In this document: one piece after another, positions 52,423 to 59,512 of the stretch
Numbering within the stretch: the stretch's first letter is position 1
Layout: every line of letters starts with the position of its first letter
Made by a program: the position numbers and the translations under genes
NCBI RefSeq assembly: GCF_009363095.1
Contig: NZ_CP045295.1
Location: 558,001 to 622,000 of the forward strand
Direction: 5' to 3'
Source: Paenibacillus cellulositrophicus
GTDB lineage: Bacteria; Bacillota; Bacilli; Paenibacillales; Paenibacillaceae
Length of the DNA: 64,000 nt
The notes under the pieces: model-generated
What the model was told of the DNA's origin: nothing
The model's input: only the letters and a program-made list of their open reading frames with translations
The model's database searches: none

Positions 52423-53373
52423 TCAGAAAATGCCGGAATCATTGATTCGCTTTGCGATCTGATTGGCGATCAGTACCATGGCGAAGCCGATGATTCCCTT
52501 GATGACGTCTGCCGCCGCCGCGAGACTGAGGCTGAACTGCTCGATGCCTACCCGATAGATGTAGGTGTCGAGAATGTCGCCAACTTCGAACACCATCGGG
52601 TTGTACAGGTTGAGCACTTGGTCCAAGCCGGCACTCATCAGATAGCCGACCCTTAGGATGAAAATGACGATAATCGTGCTTGATATGCCCGGGAGCGTGA
52701 TGTGGATGATGCGTTGAAACCTCGTCGCTCCGTCCATCACCGCGGCTTCGTACACTTCGGGATTCAGCCCAGCGATGGCGGCCAAATAAATGATCGCTGC
52801 CCAGCCCATTTCTTTCATGGCATCGGTGACGACGAGAATAACCCGAAAATACGCAGGCTCGACGAGCAGATATACGGGCTTGCCGCCAAACCATTCGACG
52901 ATTTTGTTAATCACGCCGGTCTCCGGTGAAAGCAGCAGCGTAATGATGCCGCCGTAGACAACCCAGGACACGAAACGCGGCAGATAGACGGCCGTCTGCA
53001 GTGTCTTCTTGAACCATTTGGTCCGAATTTCATTTAGCGACAGCGCTAACAAAATGGGACAGATAAATCCGCTGATCATCTTGTACAGGCTGATGAGCAG
53101 TGTGTTGCGAAAAGCGTTCAGGAACATCTCCGACGCAAACATCTCCCGGAAATGTGCGAAACCCACCCACTTACTGGCCCCGAATCCTTGGATGACGTTG
53201 TAGTCCATGAACGCGATGCTGATGCCGTACAAAGGCAAGTAATCGAACACAATGACCCAGGCCAGTGCAGGCAACAGCAAGGCGTACAGCCATTTGTATT
53301 TCCATATCTTCATTAGCAGCCGCCTTCGCGGCTTCTCCGTTCTAGCGGGAATTCCCGCAGTAACGATTTCCAT
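52423..53373 (-). CDS. ABC sugar permease (YteP/LplB-type)
   Basis: The 316-residue permease has six transmembrane helices, the LplB-type N-terminus LYALLLPALAWVIVFDYLPLYGISIAFMDYN, the EAA loop EAAVMDGATRFQRIIHITLPGI, and the C-terminal IANQIAKRINDSGIF. I chose ATG at 53373 because GGAGGAGGG lies just upstream. It is the first gene of the importer operon. Confidence 0.92.
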   Translation of the reverse strand: MEIVTAGIPARTEKPRRRLLMKIWKYKWLYALLLPALAWVIVFDYLPLYGISIAFMDYNVIQGFGASKWVGFAHFREMFASEMFLNAFRNTLLISLYKMISGFICPILLALSLNEIRTKWFKKTLQTAVYLPRFVSWVVYGGIITLLLSPETGVINKIVEWFGGKPVYLLVEPAYFRVILVVTDAMKEMGWAAIIYLAAIAGLNPEVYEAAVMDGATRFQRIIHITLPGISSTIIVIFILRVGYLMSAGLDQVLNLYNPMVFEVGDILDTYIYRVGIEQFSLSLAAAADVIKGIIGFAMVLIANQIAKRINDSGIF

Positions 53374-53741
53374 CGTCCCTCCTCCATCCTTCTTACTGTC
53401 CCGGCAATCCGCATTCACCTCTCCGGTTGTACACTTGCCGCTGCGAATTTACCAGTTGCGCCAATTCATTCGATGCAAGAACGGCGGTCTACAGGATGAA
53501 CACCGATTCCTGTTCCGCCGCTGCCTTCCAGAATGGAAGTGCTTACATGTTTAAGAATACCGGCTTCCTTGAAAGTGGAAAACCGGAGCGAAGGATGATA
53601 ATACCGGGGAAAAGGCGGAAATCTGACAATGATTTTCTAAGATTATAGTAATAGCAGCCTGACTGAACGGCCAGCACGATATGAATAAGATATTATCGGC
53701 TGCTTCAGCTCATCAAATAAGCCATCCGCTGCAGGTTCCAT
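53374..53741. other. Gene-free leader region of the importer operon
   Basis: About 370 bases between the antiporter gene end and the first permease. I see no gene. The promoter and YesN-type sites of the importer operon should lie here but I cannot place them with confidence. A weak hairpin with arms AGCAGCC/GGCTGCT is downstream of the antiporter gene. Confidence 0.4.
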
Positions 53742-54917
53742 TTATCCATTCTCCTTCAACGCTTGGTCTCCTCTCTTTTTTTCGCCCGAAAATAACATCT
53801 TCAACAAAGGCGGCGTAATAAGCGTCGTCAACATCACAACAATGACAACGGAGGTAAAGTATTTCTGCAGCAGCAGTCCGGACTCCAAACCCGTTGCCGC
53901 TATAATGAGAGCTACCTCACCGCGAGAAATCATTCCCGACCCGATCGCGAGCGATGAGCGGCCGTTAAACCCGGTAAGTTTGGCGCCCAGCCCGCCTCCG
54001 AGCAGTTTGGTCAGAATCGCAACAATCGTAATGACGCCCATGAACAGCAGCTGGTTAGCAGCACCTTCAAACGTAATGTTGAGACCGATGCTGACAAAAA
54101 ATACGGGAACGAAGATGGAATAGGCCACCGGCTCCAAGCGGTCCTCGACGTCATGCTTGAACGGGGTCCGGGAAACGGCAATGCCCGCCGCAAAAGCGCC
54201 AATAATGGCGGCTACACCCATGAGATCGGCAAAATACGATAAGGCAAAGCACACGATAAGCGCTCCGCTGATGACGGCTTCTGTTACGCGCAGAGGTGCA
54301 AAAAACTTCAAGAACCAAGGCACCGCCAGCCAGCCGACAACGATGGCAACGACAAAAAACAGCAGCTTTTTGCCGATGAGCAGGCCAAGGGAGATGTCGT
54401 GACCGGTGCCAAGCAAGCTCATCATCACCGCCAGCAGGACGACGACGATGACATCATCTACAACCGCTGCACCCAGGATCGTTGTGCCTTCCTTTGTGTT
54501 CAGCCGGTCCATTTCTTTCAGAGTCTGAACGGATATGCTAACCGAAGTGGCACAAAGCAGCAAGCCCAGGAAAAGTCCCTGGTTATTGCTCAGGCCAAAA
54601 ACAGATGCGGCTCCATAGCCGCCGATAAACGGCAGTATAATGCCTCCAACCGCTACGGCGAACGCCGACTTCCAATTTTTTCGCAGCTGATCCAAATCCG
54701 TTTCCAGACCCGCCATAAACATCAGCAGCAGGACGCCGATCTCTGAGAAGATGGATATAAATTCATTCGGATGAATCCAGCCAAGCACAGCAGGACCGAC
54801 AAGAATGCCAGCAAGCAGCTTTCCCAGAACAGCAGGCTGACCTAGCCTGACGAACAAGTCCCCAAGCAGTTTGGTAGCGAGCAAAATAATGGCCAGGTAC
54901 ATCATAATTTCCAACAT
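53742..54917 (-). CDS. Na+(K+)/H+ antiporter, CPA2 family (GerN/NapA-like)
   Basis: The 391-residue membrane protein has about 12 transmembrane helices. It shows the CPA2 features RLGQPAVLGKLLAGILVGPAVLGW, the paired aspartates in AAVVDDVIVVVLL, and SRGEVALIIAATGLE. Length matches GerN and NapA (383-387 residues) and it lacks the C-terminal TrkA domains of KefB. I chose ATG at 54917 (GAAGGAGG upstream). A promoter and a structured leader of about 140 bases precede it. Confidence 0.9.
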   Translation of the reverse strand: MLEIMMYLAIILLATKLLGDLFVRLGQPAVLGKLLAGILVGPAVLGWIHPNEFISIFSEIGVLLLMFMAGLETDLDQLRKNWKSAFAVAVGGIILPFIGGYGAASVFGLSNNQGLFLGLLLCATSVSISVQTLKEMDRLNTKEGTTILGAAVVDDVIVVVLLAVMMSLLGTGHDISLGLLIGKKLLFFVVAIVVGWLAVPWFLKFFAPLRVTEAVISGALIVCFALSYFADLMGVAAIIGAFAAGIAVSRTPFKHDVEDRLEPVAYSIFVPVFFVSIGLNITFEGAANQLLFMGVITIVAILTKLLGGGLGAKLTGFNGRSSLAIGSGMISRGEVALIIAATGLESGLLLQKYFTSVVIVVMLTTLITPPLLKMLFSGEKKRGDQALKENG

Positions 54918-54921
54918 ATAA

Positions 54922-55036
54922 GTGCCTCCTTCGGGTTTGAACTCCACCATCCATATCCGGAAAAAGGCACAAAAAGAGCCCGTCAACGACAGGGCTCTCC
55001 TACAAGAACGCAGAAAGAGCCTGTCGTGACAGGCTC
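54922..55036 (-). promoter_or_regulatory. Structured leader of the antiporter gene (candidate attenuator)
   Basis: Two similar hairpins stand in tandem. One has arms GAGCCTGTC/GACAGGCTC (55017-55036). The other has arms AGAGCCCGTC and GAC-A-GGGCTCT (54975-54998), followed on the minus strand by TTTTTG, like a terminator. Just after it GTGCCT (54965-54970) can pair with AGGCAC (54922-54927), which overlaps the ribosome binding site. I do not recognise a known riboswitch. Confidence 0.55.
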
Positions 55037-55066
55037 CTCCGGTGTTCCGATGTATGAATTTCTTAT

Positions 55067-55095
55067 ATTATACATGATTAAATACTTTTATGCAA
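55067..55095 (-). promoter_or_regulatory. Vegetative promoter of the antiporter gene
   Basis: On the minus strand TTGCAT (55090-55095) and TATAAT (55067-55072) are 17 bases apart, about 150 bases upstream of the start codon. Confidence 0.7.
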
Positions 55096-55156
55096 TTTTA
55101 ACAGCCAATCAATAAAGCTACCGTCTTACTAGTTTAAATAATGGAATGGTCTGATC

Positions 55157-56092
55157 TTAACTTGAGCTTACATGGAGTAAAATTCTACCGCGCCCATGTC
55201 TGTTCTCGCTTTTCTCCAGAGCGTTCTTAGCTTGATTCAGCGGAAAACTGGCATCGATTGACGCTTTAAGTGTCCCGTCAGCAATCAGTCCTGCAATCGT
55301 TACCGAATCTTCAGGGGTTGGAAATTTGGTGTTGAACTTAGCTGTGACGCCATGCTCTTTAGCTGCTTCTGCGGATGGCGGCTGGGTGAGTGAAACCAAT
55401 ATTCCGCCGCGTTTGAGCACAGACCAGGATCGGTTTTCCGTATCCCCGCCAACGGAGTCTACGATGAGATCTACATGGGGAACAACCTCCTCGAACCGGG
55501 TTGTCGTGTAATCGATGACGTGATCCGCGCCCAAGGATTTTACAAAATCGAGATTGGCTGTGGAAGCCGTACCAATCACAGTGGCTCCTTTCCACTTGGC
55601 CAGCTGAACGGCGAACTGTCCCACGCCTCCTGCTGCTGCATGAATCAGAACGGTTTGGCCGGGCTTCAGCTCACCTTCCGTAAACAATGCTTTCCAAGCC
55701 GCTTCCGCTCCAGCCTTGATCGTTGCCGCATCTTCAAAGGTTAATGAAGCCGGCATGTGGACCAATTCGTTGGCCGACGCAACAGCATATTCGGCATAGC
55801 CTCCCTTTACGTTTCCGAATACGCGATCACCCGGCTTGAATGCCGTAACTCCGGGGCCTACCGCTTCGATGTGCCCGGAAGCATAGAAACCCGGGATGTA
55901 AGGGAATGTAACTGGGAATACATCCTGAACCCAACCGTTACGAAGTTTAAAGTCCAGCGGAATTACGGCAGCGTACACGATGCGGACAAGCACTTCGCCC
56001 GTATTCGGTTGAGGCACTTCCACTTCTCCAATTTTCAACATTTCCGGGCCGCCATATTCATGGATTTGAGCTGCTTGCATCAATTTAGACAT
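55157..56092 (-). CDS. MDR-family NADP-dependent oxidoreductase (quinone reductase type)
   Basis: This 311-residue medium-chain reductase lacks the catalytic zinc ligands of alcohol dehydrogenases. It has the GroES-like N-terminal domain (QAAQIHEYGGPEMLKIGEV, VIPLDFKLRNGW) and a Rossmann domain with HAAAGGVGQFAVQLAKWKGATVIGTAS. AAGGAG precedes the ATG. It lies 42 bases downstream of a MarR gene and is probably co-transcribed. Quinone or electrophile detoxification is likely. Confidence 0.9.
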   Translation of the reverse strand: MSKLMQAAQIHEYGGPEMLKIGEVEVPQPNTGEVLVRIVYAAVIPLDFKLRNGWVQDVFPVTFPYIPGFYASGHIEAVGPGVTAFKPGDRVFGNVKGGYAEYAVASANELVHMPASLTFEDAATIKAGAEAAWKALFTEGELKPGQTVLIHAAAGGVGQFAVQLAKWKGATVIGTASTANLDFVKSLGADHVIDYTTTRFEEVVPHVDLIVDSVGGDTENRSWSVLKRGGILVSLTQPPSAEAAKEHGVTAKFNTKFPTPEDSVTIAGLIADGTLKASIDASFPLNQAKNALEKSENRHGRGRILLHVSSS

Positions 56093-56134
56093 ATGAACAT
56101 CTCCTTAAATTTTTTGATCGATTTTTGTTTTTAC

Positions 56135-56617
56135 TTATTCCTCTGCCGCCTCCAAAGAAGCAGCTATTTTCCGTGCCAAGGTCACAAATGTCATTTGTTC
56201 GTCTTCTGTGAGTGCTTCGGTCGTCAAGGCTTCCACCTTACTCCACGCGTCATTCACCCTGCGTTCAATATCACGCCCTGCCTGAGTGAGCGACACGATG
56301 GTGACTCTCTTATCTTCCTCGGAGCGGCTGCTTATAACCAGTCCGGCGTCTTCCAAACGACGAACCGATTTAGCGATCGTGGAGTGGTCCAAACGAGTCG
56401 ACCGGCACAAGCTGTTCTGCGATCGGTGGTCCTGGTGCCACAATTGCATCAGTACGATTTCCTGGCCAGGGTACAAGCCTGCTTCCCGTAGCAGTTGGGC
56501 CGCAAGCCCGCGGTGTGAGCGCGCCATGCTGAATATCGAGAAACTTACGGGAAACTCCCTCACCGCACTGACTTCATCTTCGGGAACATCAACATGATGC
56601 TTGTTATTCTCTTTCAT
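56135..56617 (-). CDS. MarR-family repressor of the MDR reductase operon
   Basis: The 160-residue protein has a winged helix (LCRSTRLDHSTIAKSVRRLEDAGLVISSRSEEDKRVTIVSLTQAG) and flanking dimer helices. One cysteine (SLCRS) lies at the start of the winged helix and could be a redox sensor, which is a guess. GAGGAT lies upstream of the ATG. Its promoter carries three near-identical sites, so it most likely represses its own operon. Confidence 0.9.
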   Translation of the reverse strand: MKENNKHHVDVPEDEVSAVREFPVSFSIFSMARSHRGLAAQLLREAGLYPGQEIVLMQLWHQDHRSQNSLCRSTRLDHSTIAKSVRRLEDAGLVISSRSEEDKRVTIVSLTQAGRDIERRVNDAWSKVEALTTEALTEDEQMTFVTLARKIAASLEAAEE

Positions 56618-56656
56618 CTAATGATCCTCACTTTCTGTAAGGTCTGTTCTTAATAT

Positions 56657-56740
56657 GTGGTCGTCAACATATTTGGTAACATTGCAACTATAACACACAA
56701 ATAAGTGGTCGGCAACATTTAATTGTGGCCGGCAACATAT
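56657..56740 (-). promoter_or_regulatory. Promoter with three repeated operator sites (MarR-MDR operon)
   Basis: GTGG[TC]CG[GT]CAACAT[AT]T occurs at 56657-56672, 56705-56720 and 56725-56740. On the minus strand TTGCCG (56710-56715) and TATAGT (56687-56692) are 17 bases apart, so the middle copy covers the -35 box. Each copy is an imperfect dyad around CCGG. Confidence 0.75.
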
Positions 56741-56807
56741 TTCTATGGAAAATAGGCAAAAACCACTGATCCAGGACCAGTGGTTATCAGGCATTGACGT
56801 AACATGC

Positions 56808-57290
56808 TTACCATTTACGAATAGCGATCATAAAGGAAATCAGCGCTGCGATGGAGGAAATCGTTCTTACATGATTCCAGGGTACCCAGCCGGCAATATA
56901 CTCACTCCATACTTGCGCTCCCTCGTCAGCCCCCAGACTTACAGCTGCTAGAGAATTATTAAGCGGAACATTGAAGATGGCCGTTACCAGAAACACTCCG
57001 ACAAAAATAAACAAGCAGCCAATGATTACATAGACCGCGCTATGGTTGCCCGATTTGAAGAACGAAGCAACGCCCAAAACGACGCTTAGGATGGTGGTCC
57101 CCATAAAGACGAGCATAAATAACGATTGCAGAATCGTCGAATTGATCGACTGCATAGCAGATATGCTCTGCTCTGCAGGAAGTCGGGAAAGCGACGTCAT
57201 CACGAATGCCGAAAAGGTGAAAAACACGCCGGCCAGCAATCCGGATCCTAACGTAGATGCGAAGGTCAGATAATATAAAAAATTCACCAC
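56808..57290 (-). CDS. DUF1772 membrane protein (anthrone-oxygenase-like)
   Basis: The 160-residue protein has four hydrophobic helices and the DUF1772 features GSGLLAGVFFTFSAFVMTSL, FNVPLNNSL and W..YIAGWVPWNHVRTI. Fungal homologues act as anthrone oxygenases; bacterial ones are untested. The start is GTG with GGAGG upstream. It lies 48 bases downstream of the NmrA-like gene and is likely in its operon. Confidence 0.85.
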   Translation of the reverse strand: MVNFLYYLTFASTLGSGLLAGVFFTFSAFVMTSLSRLPAEQSISAMQSINSTILQSLFMLVFMGTTILSVVLGVASFFKSGNHSAVYVIIGCLFIFVGVFLVTAIFNVPLNNSLAAVSLGADEGAQVWSEYIAGWVPWNHVRTISSIAALISFMIAIRKW

Positions 57291-57338
57291 GGTTATGTCC
57301 TCCTACGATTTGATGGACCACTTTGATAAACTACTGTT

Positions 57339-58157
57339 TTAACCCCAAGCTCCGTCTGTAGCCGCCTGCCGTGCAAAGTCGAAGAAATCCCTTGGCTTTC
57401 TTCCTAGTATTTGCTCCACGCCATCCGCCGGAATCTCGTTTCGGCCATCCAGCACGGTGGAGAACAAATAAGACAGCAGTGTTATATACTCATCAGGTAC
57501 TTGTTGTTGTGTAAGCATGGATAGGAATTGTTCGGAAGTAAGCTCGACATACCGAATATTCCGCTGACAGGCTTGAGCGATCAAGGACGTAGCTTCCGCA
57601 AAAGTAATTGCCTGCGGACCCGTCAATTCATACCGCTGCCCGATATGCCGGTCATCTGTCAAAGCCGAGACGACTGCATCTGCAATATCGTCTGCATCAA
57701 TGAACGGTTCTCTCACGCTTCCTGCCGGCAGTGCTACCACTTCCGCTTGTACCATGTCATACAGGAAGCTCTCGCTGAAATTCTGGCAAAACCAGCTGCA
57801 GCGGAGGATCGTCCAGTCGGCGCCGGAAATCTGCAGCGCAAGTTCGCTCCGCTGAGCTTCCTCCTCACCTCGGCCAGACAAAAGAACTAATCGGCGCACG
57901 CCGGTTTCTACGGCCAATCTCGCGAACGAACTGATCGCATGAGCAGCACCCGGAACGGCCAAGTCCGGATAATAGGTAATATACGCTGCCCCTGTCCCTT
58001 GCAGTACAGGCTTCCATGTGGACGAATCGCTCCAATCAAAGGGCTGCTCAGCGGAACGTGATCCGGAACGGACCGGTATTCCCTTTTGCAGCAGTTTCTC
58101 TGATACCCGACGCCCTGTTTTCCCCGTACCGCCTACGATAAGAACCGGCTGATTCAT
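57339..58157 (-). CDS. NmrA/NAD(P)-binding epimerase-like oxidoreductase
   Basis: This 272-residue atypical SDR has the cofactor motif LIVGGTGKTGRRVSEKL and an Arg-Ser pair after the second strand (RSGSRSAEQP) fitting NADPH. It lacks a YxxxK in the usual place. Relatives are quinone or redox-sensing reductases such as QorB and YtfG. GGAGGAG precedes the ATG. A MarR gene is just upstream in the same orientation, and the intervening 70 bases hold an operator-like dyad. Confidence 0.87.
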   Translation of the reverse strand: MNQPVLIVGGTGKTGRRVSEKLLQKGIPVRSGSRSAEQPFDWSDSSTWKPVLQGTGAAYITYYPDLAVPGAAHAISSFARLAVETGVRRLVLLSGRGEEEAQRSELALQISGADWTILRCSWFCQNFSESFLYDMVQAEVVALPAGSVREPFIDADDIADAVVSALTDDRHIGQRYELTGPQAITFAEATSLIAQACQRNIRYVELTSEQFLSMLTQQQVPDEYITLLSYLFSTVLDGRNEIPADGVEQILGRKPRDFFDFARQAATDGAWG

Positions 58158-58183
58158 TCAATCTCCTCCAATATTTTATTTAG

Positions 58184-58204
58184 TTGCACAAGCAAACGTT
58201 GTGC
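58184..58204. promoter_or_regulatory. Operator-like dyad upstream of the NmrA-like gene
   Basis: GCACAA (58186-58191) and TTGTGC (58199-58204) form a perfect 6-7-6 inverted repeat. The string TTGCACAAGCAAA at its left recurs with one change upstream of the MarR gene. Confidence 0.5.
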
Positions 58205-58227
58205 GATTGAAAAACCGAATGCTCTTG

Positions 58228-58653
58228 TCATTCGGCACTTTCCAAGCGGTTGCTTACCTCGTTCAGCTGAAGCGAGAGTTCATCGTCCTGGCTGTTTAAT
58301 ATCGTGTTATAACGCTGCCGCAGCTTTTGCCAACATTCGTGGATTTGGCTCTCCATCTCTCTTCCCCGGTCTGTTGCGTAAATCAAGGACATTCTTCCTT
58401 CCTGGCGGCTGCTGAGAAGTCCTTTGGCTTGAAGGCTCTCAATGAGCCGTGTAATGGTGGAAGGCTTAAGGTGGAGGCTTTGGCCGATTTCTTTCTGCGA
58501 GATGCCGTCCTTCTCCAGCACCGTCAGCATCAGAAATGCAGAAGTTGGGTTTAGTCCACTTGGTGCAAATTCATCTTCGGCCATCTTGGTAATAATCCTG
58601 CTGAGGCGATTGGCTGTGAAATACAAGCATTCTTTAAAATAAGTGTCCAACAT
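58228..58653 (-). CDS. MarR-family regulator
   Basis: The 141-residue protein has the winged helix ISQKEIGQSLHLKPSTITRLIESLQAKGLLSSRQEGRMSLIYATDRG and flanking dimer helices (YFTANRLSRIITKMAEDEF). I chose ATG at 58653 (GAGG upstream); a TTG six codons earlier is less likely. It precedes the NmrA-like and DUF1772 genes and probably controls them and itself. Confidence 0.88.
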   Translation of the reverse strand: MLDTYFKECLYFTANRLSRIITKMAEDEFAPSGLNPTSAFLMLTVLEKDGISQKEIGQSLHLKPSTITRLIESLQAKGLLSSRQEGRMSLIYATDRGREMESQIHECWQKLRQRYNTILNSQDDELSLQLNEVSNRLESAE

Positions 58654-58683
58654 GTCGCTGCCTCGATTCAAAGTTCAAATTAA

Positions 58684-58726
58684 TGTTTGCACAAACAAAT
58701 ATAATACACTTTCTCCAACTTGTAAA
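58684..58726 (-). promoter_or_regulatory. Promoter and operator of the second MarR module
   Basis: On the minus strand TTTACA (58721-58726) and TATATT (58698-58703) are 17 bases apart. The dyad TGTTTG-CA-CAAACA (58684-58697) abuts the -10 box, covering the transcription start. Confidence 0.65.
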
Positions 58727-58804
58727 GACTGGAAATGAGAACTGACTTGCACATTTTGAACAATGGTACGTTATTGACTCATTGCCATCGGAGACAAAAA
58801 GGAA

Positions 58805-58830
58805 GACTGCCGGACATCTGCCCGTCAGTC
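58805..58830 (-). terminator. Terminator of the 42-residue small gene
   Basis: GACTG-CGG (58805-58813) pairs with CCG-CAGTC (58822-58830). On the minus strand TTCCTTTTTG follows, 10 bases past the stop codon. Confidence 0.7.
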
Positions 58831-58839
58831 TCCTCTTCC

Positions 58840-58968
58840 CTACTTCGCAGTATGCTCCTCATCATATTCGCTGGACAATTCCTTCAGCGATTTGATTTTG
58901 CCATGGGGATGCTGTTCTTGCTTGCGTGACTTCCAGGCTGCTTCATTTCTTCTTTTCTGGTGAGCCAT
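58840..58968 (-). CDS. Small basic protein, 42 residues, unknown function
   Basis: ATG at 58968 is preceded by AGGAGG with 9 bases spacing. The frame runs 42 codons to TAG at 58840 and a terminator follows directly. The product begins MAHQKRRNEAAWKSRKQ and ends DEEHTAK: a Lys/Arg/Gln-rich head and an acidic tail, with no membrane segment. I do not recognise it. Complete expression signals support a real gene. Confidence 0.65.
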   Translation of the reverse strand: MAHQKRRNEAAWKSRKQEQHPHGKIKSLKELSSEYDEEHTAK

Positions 58969-59100
58969 GACAGATATCCTCCTCTGGAAAAGTGAGTTGT
59001 ATACCACTTCCTTATGTTGTCATTCCAGGGCCCTGTTCATTCGTGAAAAGAAACAGTCTCAATCCCGGAACAACCCATGACGGCGTTCATGCAGCGCACT

Positions 59101-59451
59101 TCATTGTTTAGCCTTTCTCAAACGGATCTTCGGCTTCGTCAATTCATAGCTGTGCTTTACCATCTCATGGATATCATCATCCTGGAGCTCCCCATCCAAG
59201 ATCACCGTATTCCAGTGCTCCTTATTCATGTGATACGCCGGCGTCACTTCTTGGAACACGCTGCGCAAAAAATCGGCCCGGCTTGGTTCGCATTTCAAAT
59301 TGACGCACAAGTGATCGTTGTGATGGAAAATCAGCGCAAAGCTCTTTTTGTTCCCTTTATGGCGGATTACGGTCCATTCTGCTCCAAACGGGTGGTCTTC
59401 ATAACAGGCCGGGTAGGACAGACAGTAATCAATGATTTCATCGATCGTCAT
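59101..59451 (-). CDS. MmcQ/YjbR-family protein
   Basis: This 116-residue protein of the YjbR (double-wing) fold shows the typical MTIDEIIDYCLSYPACYEDHPFG start, then FALIFHHNDHLCVNLKCEP, and HMNKEHWNTVILDGELQDDDIHEMVKHSYEL. The fold suggests DNA binding, but no member has a firm function. GAGGGAAA lies upstream of the ATG. A single-gene unit. Confidence 0.9.
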   Translation of the reverse strand: MTIDEIIDYCLSYPACYEDHPFGAEWTVIRHKGNKKSFALIFHHNDHLCVNLKCEPSRADFLRSVFQEVTPAYHMNKEHWNTVILDGELQDDDIHEMVKHSYELTKPKIRLRKAKQ

Positions 59452-59512
59452 TGGTTTCCCTCACTGCTTGATTATTTTACAATTCGTCATGATTACTTAT
59501 TATAATCCAGCT

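Noticed and set aside
54970..55040. Tandem hairpins of the antiporter leader as a guanidine-II (mini-ykkC) riboswitch
   Set aside because: Neither loop has the required ACGR sequence, and the neighbouring gene is an ion antiporter, not a guanidine exporter.
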